Origin: Actinomycetes bacterium
GTDB lineage: Bacteria; Actinomycetota; Actinomycetes; Actinomycetales; Demequinaceae
Reading direction: 5' to 3'
Assembly: GCA_023432235.1 (NCBI GenBank)
Contig: JAEYUX010000008.1
Location: 1-59,877, forward strand
Length of the DNA: 59,877 nt
The translations under genes were made by a program, and so were the position numbers. How positions within the stretch are numbered: position 1 is the stretch's first letter; each line of letters begins with the position of its first letter. Shown here one piece after another: positions 52,734-59,825 of this stretch. The notes beneath the pieces were generated by a model, which searched no databases, was not told the DNA's origin, and saw nothing but the letters and a program-made list of their open reading frames with translations.

Positions 52734-53917
52734 GTGGTGGTGCGGAGCGGCTCCGCGATGAGCGCTCGGCGCTGATCACCCACGCGCGTGAGGATGACCG
52801 TGGCCGAGTTGTCTCCGTGAAGTTTCAGTTGGGGGCGAAGCGTCTCTGGCGTGATGTCAACCCCGCGCTTCTTGATGTCGACAATGCCGACGCCGCGCTC
52901 GCGTAGGGCGCCAGCGATGAGTTTTGTCTTGAGTGGGAGGTTCTCCACCACGCGGAAGCCCCGCACAAAGGGAGAGTCAAGTGCGGCGTCGGCCGTGAGG
53001 TAAGCGATCGAGGGCGAGACGAGACGTGCACCGAGTTCATCGGCAAGAGGGCCAACCAGGCCTGCGCGGATGATCGCGCCATCCGGCTCGTAGAGGTACT
53101 CGCCGAGAGGACCGGCATCGCCGGGAATAGGATCTGCGTCGAAGACATCGGCACTGCCGTGCGCGATGACGAGGGCGCTGTGCCCCATCCGGCGGGCGAG
53201 GCGGCCCGACCATAAGCCGAGCTCGACCACGTCGCCATCGACGCTAATCCACTGAGCTTCCACGTCATCGGGGACCGCCTCGTGGGGCAGGGCAGGGCCC
53301 ACCTTGATGCCGAGTTCGGGCCAGCGCGAGCGCAAAGCGAAGACGTCCTCAAGGGGAGGCGAGTAGTCCGCTGTGTGATGACGTCGGCCGCGCCCGTCAC
53401 GGCGGGCCGGGTCCGCGAAGATCGCCTCAACGTCGATTTCGCCTGCGGCAAGCGTGGCCATCGCGTCGGCGTGAACAACGTGTGCGTGAGCCCAATGCCG
53501 GAGATTGAAATCTGCGATGTGGGCGGTCGCCTCATCAAGCTCAAAGGCAAGCACGCCCACGCCAAGAGTTGCCGCCGCCATCGCGTCGGCCCCAAGCCCA
53601 CACGTGAGATCGGCGATCCGGGTGATACCTGCGTCGCGATAACGCTGGGCGTGCAGGGCCGCGACCATGAAGCGTGTTGCCTGCTCGAGCCCGTCTTGAG
53701 TGAACAGCATGCCGCGCGCAAAGTCGCCGAACTTCGCATGGGCTGCAGCGCGAAGTCTGGACTGGGTGAGCACCACGGACACGACTTCGGGTGGGACGCC
53801 TTGGGCGCGCAGGTGCTGGGAACGCGCGAGCGACTCGGATGCGACATAAGGGGGGAGTGCGTCGAGGAGCGCCAATGCCGCGGGACTCGTTGCGAGGCGA
53901 GCGGCGTCGGCATCCAT
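52730..53917 (-). CDS. SAM-dependent methyltransferase with C-terminal THUMP-like domain
   Basis: This 395-residue protein has its SAM site in ITRIADLTCGLGADAMAAAT (~107-126), a FELDEATAHIADFNLRHW acidic loop, and IFADPARRDGRGRRH as the motif IV-like DPAR. The C-terminal ~75 residues (VENLPLKTKLIAGALRERG, VDIKKRGVDITPETLRPQLK) match the THUMP-like domain in a family common in actinobacteria, probably acting on RNA. ATG 53917 with CAGGAT 6 nt upstream is chosen. A start at 53983 would lie inside the CIRCE operator. Confidence 0.85.
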   Translation of the reverse strand: MDADAARLATSPAALALLDALPPYVASESLARSQHLRAQGVPPEVVSVVLTQSRLRAAAHAKFGDFARGMLFTQDGLEQATRFMVAALHAQRYRDAGITRIADLTCGLGADAMAAATLGVGVLAFELDEATAHIADFNLRHWAHAHVVHADAMATLAAGEIDVEAIFADPARRDGRGRRHHTADYSPPLEDVFALRSRWPELGIKVGPALPHEAVPDDVEAQWISVDGDVVELGLWSGRLARRMGHSALVIAHGSADVFDADPIPGDAGPLGEYLYEPDGAIIRAGLVGPLADELGARLVSPSIAYLTADAALDSPFVRGFRVVENLPLKTKLIAGALRERGVGIVDIKKRGVDITPETLRPQLKLHGDNSATVILTRVGDQRRALIAEPLRTTT

Positions 53918-53923
53918 GGCTCG

Positions 53924-53929
53924 ATCCTG
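53924..53929 (-). promoter_or_regulatory. -10 hexamer of the THUMP-like methyltransferase
   Basis: CAGGAT (minus strand) 6 nt before the ATG at 53917. Confidence 0.45.
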
Positions 53930-53972
53930 GCACGTGCCGCGTTCTCGGTGCGCGAATAGTGGCTCTCTGCGG

Positions 53973-53999
53973 TTAGCACTCAAGCCCCGTGAGTGCTAA
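53973..53999 (+). promoter_or_regulatory. CIRCE operator (HrcA binding site)
   Basis: TTAGCACTC, 9-nt spacer, GAGTGCTAA: a perfect CIRCE inverted repeat. It controls groES, about 100 nt downstream, through the heat-shock repressor HrcA (not in this window). It also lies just behind the divergent methyltransferase promoter. Confidence 0.97.
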
Positions 54000-54100
54000 A
54001 TTGCTAGTGCTCCATGAGGAGTGCGGACACAGCCCGACCCCCGCGACGGCGGGCCTGAGCCGCTCACAAAACGTAACGTTCAAGGAAGGTGAGGTCCGCA

Positions 54101-54394
54101 GTGTCGGTCTCTATCAAGCCTCTCGAGGACAAGGTTGTGGTGAAGCCGGCAGCTGCCGAGCAGACCACCGCCTCCGGCCTCGTGATCCCTGACACCGCCA
54201 AGGAAAAGCCCCAGGAGGGCGAGATTGTCGCGGTAGGCCCTGGTCGTGTTGACGACAATGGCAACCGCGTCCCGCTCGACGTCAAGGTCGGCGACCGTGT
54301 CATGTACAGCAAGTACGGCGGCACCGAGGTCAAGTACGCGGGCGAGGAGTACCTCATCCTGTCGGTGCGTGACCTGCTCGCGGTTGTCGAATAA
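54101..54394 (+). CDS. groES: Co-chaperonin GroES
   Basis: This 97-residue cap of the GroEL chamber reads VSVSIKPLEDKVVVKPAAAE. The mobile loop EQTTASGLVIPDTAKEKPQ and the roof KYGGTEVKYAGEEYLI are present. GTG 54101 follows AAGGAAGGTGAGG. GroEL does not follow: a terminator ends the transcript, so groES is monocistronic here and groEL must be elsewhere. Confidence 0.97.
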   Translation: MSVSIKPLEDKVVVKPAAAEQTTASGLVIPDTAKEKPQEGEIVAVGPGRVDDNGNRVPLDVKVGDRVMYSKYGGTEVKYAGEEYLILSVRDLLAVVE

Positions 54395-54426
54395 GACGAC
54401 GCCGCTCAGTTTTCGCTGACGCGAGA

Positions 54427-54462
54427 GAAGGCCCCAGAGACTTCACAGTCTCTGGGGCCTTC
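54427..54462 (+). terminator. groES terminator
   Basis: A perfect 16-bp stem (54427-54442 with 54447-54462), loop TCAC, then TTCT. Confidence 0.9.
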
Positions 54463-54535
54463 TTCTACTCCGCGCCGCTTCCGTCGATTGCAGGGGGTTA
54501 CCGACGGGGGCTGCGGTGGTAGCCCGAGCAGGTGG

Positions 54536-54826
54536 TCAACTTGCCTGCTTCAGGCGCCCAGCGAGGATTGCGTGCCGCTCGTCCTCACTGAGACCTCCCC
54601 ACACGCCGAAGGGTTCGCGTGCGGCGAGAGATCGTTCCCGGCAAAGTTCAAGCACGGGGCAGCGCATGCAGTATTGCTTGGCTGCGTCCGCGCGACGGCG
54701 ACGCGCAGCTCCGCGCTCGCCCTCCGGGTGAAAGAAAAGATTGGGGTCGGCCTCACGGCATGCCCCTTCGTATTGCCACTCCCACTGCGCCTGAGTGGGT
54801 GCGGGTAACTGGGCAACGGTGTCCAT
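54536..54826 (-). CDS. whiB: WhiB-family iron-sulfur transcriptional regulator (WhiB3/WhiD-like)
   Basis: This 96-residue Wbl protein has four cluster cysteines, C23, C53, C56 and C62 (QYCMRCPVLELC), and the GVWGG turn at 74-78. The ADPNLFFHPEGERG stretch and the neighbourhood (groES on one side, guaB-guaB3 on the other) match mycobacterial whiB3, a redox-sensing partner of the principal sigma factor. It has a basic C-terminus (AGRLKQ). Assignment to the WhiB3 class is by synteny and sequence feel. Confidence 0.92.
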   Translation of the reverse strand: MDTVAQLPAPTQAQWEWQYEGACREADPNLFFHPEGERGAARRRRADAAKQYCMRCPVLELCRERSLAAREPFGVWGGLSEDERHAILAGRLKQAS

Positions 54827-54971
54827 GAATCTCCTCGCGTGTTCGGCGTCCGAACCGACCGTTATGGCCGGATCTTCCCCCCGTAGCCCTCACTAGCGGG
54901 ATCCGCTTGCGCGCGCTCGGGTGGGTGGGACGGTCGCGTCACCCGATAACACGCTCGCTAAGTACGTTTCT

Positions 54972-55016
54972 ACCCCTGAAGTCCCAGGTTGGGAACCCCC
55001 TACTTATGGGGGCACC
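54972..55016 (+). other. C/G-block element between whiB and guaB
   Basis: CCCCC (54996-55000), TACTTAT and GGGGG (55008-55012) form a hairpin, preceded by ACCCCTG and followed by CACC. The order of blocks resembles 31804-31848 read in reverse. Nothing else is seen in 54827-55090. Confidence 0.3.
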
Positions 55017-55093
55017 GCATTGGGGGGCGCCACGACATTGGCATCCGGTATGTCCGAAATGCCGGGCGTGCGTGACGCGTTTCGCCCCCGGCC

Positions 55094-55099
55094 TAGAAT
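55094..55099 (+). promoter_or_regulatory. -10 hexamer of guaB
   Basis: TAGAAT, 6 nt before the ATG at 55106, with a GTGACG at 55072-55077 as a possible -35 (16-nt spacer). Predicted leaderless mRNA. Confidence 0.65.
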
Positions 55100-55105
55100 T
55101 GGACA

Positions 55106-56617
55106 ATGGCCGCCAGCGAGCACGACCCCTTCGGGTTCACAGGACTGACCTATGACGACGTACTGCTCTTGCCGGGCGAGAGTGACGTCATCCCCTCCGA
55201 GGTGTCGACACGCACGCGTCTGACCCGCGAGATCGAGATTGACATCCCGCTCCTCAGCGCCGCGATGGATACCGTGACGGAGGCGCGCATGGCGATCGCG
55301 CTTGCTCGCCTTGGCGGCATCGGCGTGCTGCACCGGAATTTGTCGATCGAGGACCAGGCGCAACAGGTTGTCACGGTCAAGAGATCCGAGTCCGGCATGA
55401 TCACCGACCCCGTCACCGTGGGGCCGGATGCGACTCTTCAAGAACTCGACGCGCTGTGCGCGCGGTATCGCGTGTCCGGCCTGCCCGTTGTCGACAACGC
55501 GGGCACGCTCGTCGGCATCATCACCAACCGTGACATGCGATTTGTCCCGCCGAGCGAATACGCCACCAAGCTTGTGCGCGAGCAAATGACGCCGATGCCG
55601 CTCATCACCGCTCCCGAGGGCGTCTCCAACGCGGAGGCCTCCGAACTGCTCGCGAAGCACCGTGTCGAGAAGCTGCCGCTCGTCGACAAGCAGGGCAAGT
55701 TGACCGGTCTCATCACGGTCAAGGACTTCGTGAAGACGGAGAAGTACCCGCGCGCCACTAAGGACGATGAGGGTCGCCTTCGCGTCGCGGCTGCGGTGGG
55801 CTTCTACGGGGATGCGTGGGAGCGGGCCACAGCGCTCGTCGAGGCGGATGTGGACGCGCTTGTTGTCGACACCGCGCATGGTCACGCACAGGCGATGATC
55901 TCGATGATCAAGCGCATCAAGTCCGACCCCGCCACCCGTCACGTTCAGGTAATCGGTGGCAACGTGGCGACGCGGGCTGGCGCCGCAGCGCTCGTCGAAG
56001 CAGGTGCCGATGCCGTCAAGGTAGGCGTTGGGCCCGGCTCGATTTGCACGACGCGTGTTGTCGCGGGCGTCGGTGTTCCGCAGGTGACGGCCGTGTACGA
56101 AGCGTCGCTTGCGGCTCGTGCAGCCGGGGTGCCGATCATCGCCGACGGCGGTCTTCAGTACTCGGGCGACATTGCGAAAGCCCTTGTCGCGGGAGCGTCT
56201 TCCGTCATGCTCGGGTCGCTTTTCGCGGGGTGTGAGGAAACACCGGGCGACCTCGTGTTGGTGAACGGAAAGCAGTTCAAGTCCTACCGCGGCATGGGTT
56301 CGATGGGTGCGATGGCGTCGCGCGGCCGGGTGTCCTACTCGAAAGACCGCTACTTCCAGGCGGATGCGCCGAGCGACGACGACATCATCCCCGAGGGCAT
56401 CGAAGGCCGGGTGCCGTACAAGGGTCCGCTGTCCTCGGTGGTGCGGCAGTTGGTTGGCGGTCTCGGCCAGTCGATGTTCTACGTGGGCGCGCGGACCATT
56501 CCGGAGTTGCAGTCAAAGGGCCGCTTTGTCCGCATCACGCCAGCGGGACTCAAGGAATCGCATCCGCACGACGTGCAGATCACGGTTGAAGCGCCCAACT
56601 ACGCGACGCGCAACTAG
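55106..56617 (+). CDS. guaB: Inosine-5'-monophosphate dehydrogenase
   Basis: This 503-residue enzyme oxidises IMP to XMP, the first step to GMP. The catalytic Cys is C314 in GVGPGSICTTRVVAGVG. Two CBS domains (~98-210) are inserted in the barrel, and the mobile flap carries GSMGAMASRGRVSYSKDRYF. Full length. It is separated from guaB3 by a reversed exonuclease gene. Confidence 0.98.
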   Translation: MAASEHDPFGFTGLTYDDVLLLPGESDVIPSEVSTRTRLTREIEIDIPLLSAAMDTVTEARMAIALARLGGIGVLHRNLSIEDQAQQVVTVKRSESGMITDPVTVGPDATLQELDALCARYRVSGLPVVDNAGTLVGIITNRDMRFVPPSEYATKLVREQMTPMPLITAPEGVSNAEASELLAKHRVEKLPLVDKQGKLTGLITVKDFVKTEKYPRATKDDEGRLRVAAAVGFYGDAWERATALVEADVDALVVDTAHGHAQAMISMIKRIKSDPATRHVQVIGGNVATRAGAAALVEAGADAVKVGVGPGSICTTRVVAGVGVPQVTAVYEASLAARAAGVPIIADGGLQYSGDIAKALVAGASSVMLGSLFAGCEETPGDLVLVNGKQFKSYRGMGSMGAMASRGRVSYSKDRYFQADAPSDDDIIPEGIEGRVPYKGPLSSVVRQLVGGLGQSMFYVGARTIPELQSKGRFVRITPAGLKESHPHDVQITVEAPNYATRN

Positions 56618-56620
56618 CGT

Positions 56621-56647
56621 GTCGCGACCGCGCGGTTTGCTCGCGAC
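56621..56647. terminator. Hairpin between convergent guaB and exonuclease genes
   Basis: GTCGCGA (56621-56627) and TCGCGAC (56641-56647), 13-nt loop, then GTTCGTTT on the plus strand. It is probably a shared terminator. Confidence 0.5.
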
Positions 56648-56653
56648 GTTCGT

Positions 56654-57391
56654 TTAGGACGGTGTGGCCGAGTCTGCGGGCACCGGCGCGCCCGCGACCG
56701 GCCACTGCTGGCTCGGCAAGTCATTGACAGTGCCCTTGGACTTGAGCCACGCGGAGAAATGCGCCGCCCACATCCGATGGGCCTCGGCCTGCTGGTCGTG
56801 GAGAGAGTCGAGCGGGACCTCGCCAATCGCCGGATACGTGGCGGCGATTGCTGCGACGAGGTCGAGAGTGGCGAGAACGTCGGCGTCGGCTGCGTGAAGG
56901 TCGTCGGCGACCACTGGCACCGCATATGTATTGCACATGTCGATGAGCTTGCGCGGGCCCTTGCGGTAGCGATCGAGGTGGCGGTCCAAGACGAGCGGGT
57001 CGACGATTGGCCGGATGGCGCCGCCCAAGCGCTCGCGGAGAGTGCGCAGGCCGTGCCGCTTCAGTTCACTTTCCACAATGGTGATGTCGTATTGGACGTT
57101 GAAGCCCACGACGGGGATGCCGTGTGCAAGAGCGTCGGCCAACGTCGTCGCGATCTCTTCGAGTGCGACGTGTGGCGCGGTGCCCTCGGCCCGTGCCTTC
57201 TCGGTCGTAATGCCGTGTACCGCCGTCGCTCGCTCGGGGATCTCGATCCCGGGGTTAATGAGCCAGGTGCGCTGAGTGGTCGTGCCGCCTTCACGCACGA
57301 TGACGGCTGCCGTGACGATCCGATCCTCCCGAGGGTTCACCCCCGTGGTCTCCGTGTCGAATCCCACCATCGGTCCCTGTAGCCAGCTCAT
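56654..57391 (-). CDS. 3'-5' exonuclease, DnaQ/DEDDh family
   Basis: This 245-residue exonuclease has the DEDDh residues D12 and E14 (GFDTETTGV), D102 (GFNVQYDITIV), H166 and D171 (DLHAADADVLATLD). It resembles a stand-alone epsilon-like proofreading or RNase T-like enzyme. The C-terminal ~60 residues (QQAEAHRMWAAHFSAWLKSK) extend beyond the nuclease fold. CAGGCT 6 nt before the ATG suggests a leaderless message. Exact substrate unknown. Confidence 0.92.
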   Translation of the reverse strand: MSWLQGPMVGFDTETTGVNPREDRIVTAAVIVREGGTTTQRTWLINPGIEIPERATAVHGITTEKARAEGTAPHVALEEIATTLADALAHGIPVVGFNVQYDITIVESELKRHGLRTLRERLGGAIRPIVDPLVLDRHLDRYRKGPRKLIDMCNTYAVPVVADDLHAADADVLATLDLVAAIAATYPAIGEVPLDSLHDQQAEAHRMWAAHFSAWLKSKGTVNDLPSQQWPVAGAPVPADSATPS

Positions 57392-57397
57392 GGTGTC

Positions 57398-57403
57398 AGC
57401 CTG
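57398..57403 (-). promoter_or_regulatory. -10 hexamer of the exonuclease gene
   Basis: CAGGCT (minus strand) 6 nt before the ATG at 57391. Confidence 0.45.
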
Positions 57404-57444
57404 TCACGAGCCACTGACGAGGGGGCGGACTACGCGCCGAGCGA

Positions 57445-57450
57445 TAGGCT
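57445..57450 (+). promoter_or_regulatory. -10 hexamer of guaB3
   Basis: TAGGCT, 7 nt before the GTG at 57458. Confidence 0.55.
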
Positions 57451-57457
57451 GGAGCAC

Positions 57458-58585
57458 GTGACGAATGAGATCGAGATTGGCCGCGGCAAGCGTGGCCGCC
57501 GCGCCTTTTCCTTTGATGATGTTGCGGTGGTGCCTTCGCGGCGTACGCGCGACCCCCAGAACGTCTCCCTTGCGTGGCAGATTGATGCCTTCCGCTTTGA
57601 CATTCCCGTCATTGCTGCGCCGATGGACTCGGTGATGAGCCCGCAGACGGCAATTCAGCTCGGCAAGCTCGGTGGCCTTGGTGTGCTTGACCTCGAGGGC
57701 CTGTGGACGCGATACGAAGACCCGACCGCGCTGCTTGCCGAGATTGCCTCGTTGCCCACCGAGGCAACGACGGCCCGCATGCAGGAGATTTACCGCGAAC
57801 CAATCAAGGCCGACCTTATTGCTGCGCGCCTCGGCGAGATTCGCGAGGCTGGAGTGACGGTGGCCGGCGCCCTGAGCCCGCACCGCACCCAGGAACTGTA
57901 CGAGACGGTCCTCAAGGCAGGCGTCGACCTTTTTGTCATCCGCGGCACCACCGTGTCCGCTGAGCACGTCGCCTCTGCTGACGCCGAGCCTCTCAACCTC
58001 AAGAAGTTCATCTATGACCTCGACGTCCCCGTCATTGTGGGTGGCGCATCGACGTACCAGGCGGCACTGCACCTCATGCGGACCGGTGCCGCAGGTGTGC
58101 TCGTTGGCTTTGGTGGAGGTGCGGCGCAGACCACGCGGACCACTCTCGGCATCCACGCCCCCATGGCGACGGCCGTCGCGGATGTGGCGGCGGCGCGCCG
58201 GGACTACCTCGACGAGTCCGGTGGGCGTTACGTCCACGTCATCGCGGACGGTGGCCTTGGCCGCTCGGGCGACATGGTGAAAGCGATCGCATGTGGCGCC
58301 GACGCGATGATGGTGGGTGCCGCACTTGCCCGTGCTGAAGAGGCGCCAGGTCAGGGCTATCACTGGGGTCCTGAGGCTCACCACCCCGAGCTCCCGCGCG
58401 GTGAGCGCGTGCGCGTCGGCACGGTTGGCTCCCTCGAGGAGATCCTCTTTGGCCCCGGCACTCAAGCCGACGGCTCGACAAACCTCATGGGTGCCCTGCG
58501 CCGTTCGATGTCGACCACCGGTTACTCGGATCTCAAGGAGTTCCAGCGCGTCGACGTCGTGGTCAGCCCCTACCAAGCGGGCTGA
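57458..58585 (+). CDS. guaB3: GuaB3 family IMP dehydrogenase-related protein
   Basis: This 375-residue (beta/alpha)8-barrel lacks CBS domains. At the place of the IMPDH catalytic cysteine it reads VGFGGGAAQTTRTTLG, with Gln224 instead of Cys. IADGGLGRSGDMVKAIACGA binds phosphate, and ATTGYSDLKEFQR-like text ends the protein. Cyanobacterial GuaB3 has been described as a GMP reductase. The actinobacterial forms that I recall also lack this Cys, so the reaction here is uncertain. GTG start. Confidence 0.93.
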   Translation: MTNEIEIGRGKRGRRAFSFDDVAVVPSRRTRDPQNVSLAWQIDAFRFDIPVIAAPMDSVMSPQTAIQLGKLGGLGVLDLEGLWTRYEDPTALLAEIASLPTEATTARMQEIYREPIKADLIAARLGEIREAGVTVAGALSPHRTQELYETVLKAGVDLFVIRGTTVSAEHVASADAEPLNLKKFIYDLDVPVIVGGASTYQAALHLMRTGAAGVLVGFGGGAAQTTRTTLGIHAPMATAVADVAAARRDYLDESGGRYVHVIADGGLGRSGDMVKAIACGADAMMVGAALARAEEAPGQGYHWGPEAHHPELPRGERVRVGTVGSLEEILFGPGTQADGSTNLMGALRRSMSTTGYSDLKEFQRVDVVVSPYQAG

Positions 58586-58621
58586 GCCGTCCGATCCACG
58601 GGCGGCGTCAGTGTGACCCCG

Positions 58622-58627
58622 TAGCCT
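58622..58627 (+). promoter_or_regulatory. -10 hexamer of the YdeI-like gene
   Basis: TAGCCT, 6 nt before the GTG at 58634. Confidence 0.5.
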
Positions 58628-58633
58628 GAGCCC

Positions 58634-59227
58634 GTGATGGAGCGCGAAGAGTTCTGCGTGGCGGATGCCGCAGCGTGGCGGCGATGGCTTGATACGGAAG
58701 AGTCGCGCTCGGATGGCGTGTGGCTTGTGCTTGCCAAGAAGGGCACCACCTCGCCCACCTCGCTCAGCTACGCAGAAGCTCTCGATGAGGCGCTGTGCTC
58801 CGGCTGGATCGATGGGCAGAAGCGCGCTCGCGATGCCGCGACCTTCATTCAGCGTTTCACCCCGCGGCGTTCACGCTCGATGTGGTCCGCCCGCAATGTT
58901 GAACACATCGCCCGGCTTGAGGCGGAGGGCCGGATGAGGCCGCGAGGCCGTGCCGAGGTGGAGGCCGCCAAGGCTGACGGTCGCTGGGAGCGTGCGTACC
59001 AGGGTTCGGCCGACGCCGTGGTGCCCGAGGACCTCGCGGCGGCGCTTGCCGCGGCCCCTGAGTTGGGGGAGCGGTTTGAGGCTCTCAACCGCGCGCAGCG
59101 CTATTCGATTCTTCATCCGCTCATGGTGGCGGCCACCCCCGAGACTCGTGCGCGACGCCTGCAAAAGGCGCTGGAGACTCTCCGAGAGCACCACCTCCGT
59201 TCTGCCCCAGAAGGCACTGAGGGTTGA
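58634..59227 (+). CDS. YdeI/OmpD-associated-like protein
   Basis: This 197-residue cytosolic protein belongs to the YdeI family. Conserved features are VWLVLAKKGT, SYAEALDEALCSGWIDGQKR and RFTPRRSRSMWSARNVEHIA. Some members protect against peptides or bacteriocins; no enzymatic motif is known to me. GTG 58634 is immediately followed by ATG 58637, and either could initiate. No ribosome site. Function inferred only at family level. Confidence 0.85.
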   Translation: MMEREEFCVADAAAWRRWLDTEESRSDGVWLVLAKKGTTSPTSLSYAEALDEALCSGWIDGQKRARDAATFIQRFTPRRSRSMWSARNVEHIARLEAEGRMRPRGRAEVEAAKADGRWERAYQGSADAVVPEDLAAALAAAPELGERFEALNRAQRYSILHPLMVAATPETRARRLQKALETLREHHLRSAPEGTEG

Positions 59228-59332
59228 TGTGCCTGTGCGAGTGACCATGAGTGCCTTCGGTGGGTTGCTTGCACGGCACCCAGACGTCAAAGGCTGACGG
59301 TTCTACGCTAAGAAGCGACAAGGAGGCGCAGC

Positions 59333-59716
59333 ATGAACATTCGTCAAGCGGCCGTTGGGGCAGTCGCGATCGATGTCGGCGCGATTGTGGTGTTCGCCGC
59401 GATCGGACGCGCGCGCCATGACGACGGAGTACTAGGGGACTCCGGCCTTGGCCTCGCGACCACGGTGTGGCCCTTTGTCGTTGGTGCCCTCATCGGGTGG
59501 TGGCTCATTCGCGGTTGGAAGAAACCGTGCGCGTGGAAGCCGACGGGTCTCGCTGTGTGGGCGGGTTCGCTTGCGATTGGCATGACCCTGCGGGCCGTAA
59601 CCGGCCAGGGTGTGCAATGGAGTTTTGTCCTTACCGCTGCGCTGGTGCTGGCGGTCTTCCTCATCGGTTGGCGCATCGTGTCGGGCGTCATTGCGAAGAG
59701 GCGCGGTCTCAAATAG
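59333..59716 (+). CDS. DUF3054-like integral membrane protein
   Basis: This 127-residue protein has four hydrophobic segments: ~9-25, 44-60, 72-88 and 96-116. WPFVVGALIGWWLIRGWKKP and PTGLAVWAGSLAIGMTLRAV are reminiscent of the actinobacterial DUF3054 family. ATG after ACAAGGAGGCGCAGC, a strong ribosome site, so unlike its neighbours it has a leader. A TACGCT at 59304 is a possible -10. Function unknown. Confidence 0.8.
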   Translation: MNIRQAAVGAVAIDVGAIVVFAAIGRARHDDGVLGDSGLGLATTVWPFVVGALIGWWLIRGWKKPCAWKPTGLAVWAGSLAIGMTLRAVTGQGVQWSFVLTAALVLAVFLIGWRIVSGVIAKRRGLK

Positions 59717-59729
59717 CGCGCGTCTGAGC

Positions 59730-59758
59730 GATGCGGGAATGACGTCGCCCGCATCTTT
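59730..59758 (+). terminator. Terminator after the DUF3054-like gene
   Basis: GATGCGGG, 10-nt loop, CCCGCATC, then TTTGTT. An 8-bp intrinsic terminator whose T-run merges with the first RosR-like box. Confidence 0.75.
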
Positions 59759-59774
59759 GTTGACACGTCACCTA
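59757..59774 (+). promoter_or_regulatory. RosR-like operator 1 of the doxX-like gene
   Basis: TTGTTGACACGTCACCTA matches 17 of 18 positions of TTGTTGAYRYRTCAACWA (consensus recalled for RosR) and contains the -35 TTGACA. Confidence 0.65.
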
Positions 59775-59788
59775 CATCACCCTATGTT
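59760..59788 (+). promoter_or_regulatory. Promoter of the doxX-like gene
   Basis: TTGACA (59760-59765), 17-nt spacer, TATGTT (59783-59788): the best consensus promoter in the window. Confidence 0.8.
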
Positions 59789-59791
59789 GTG

Positions 59792-59809
59792 TTGTTGTCG
59801 TTTCAACTA
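59792..59809 (+). promoter_or_regulatory. RosR-like operator 2 of the doxX-like gene
   Basis: TTGTTGTCGTTTCAACTA matches 16 of 18 positions of the same consensus and covers the expected transcription start. It is centred 35 bp from operator 1. Confidence 0.6.
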
Positions 59810-59825
59810 ATTCTTAAGGACTCCC

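Noticed and set aside
53918..53983. The 417-residue form of the THUMP-like methyltransferase
   Set aside because: Its start would lie in the CIRCE operator, and the added 22 residues look unlike protein-coding sequence.
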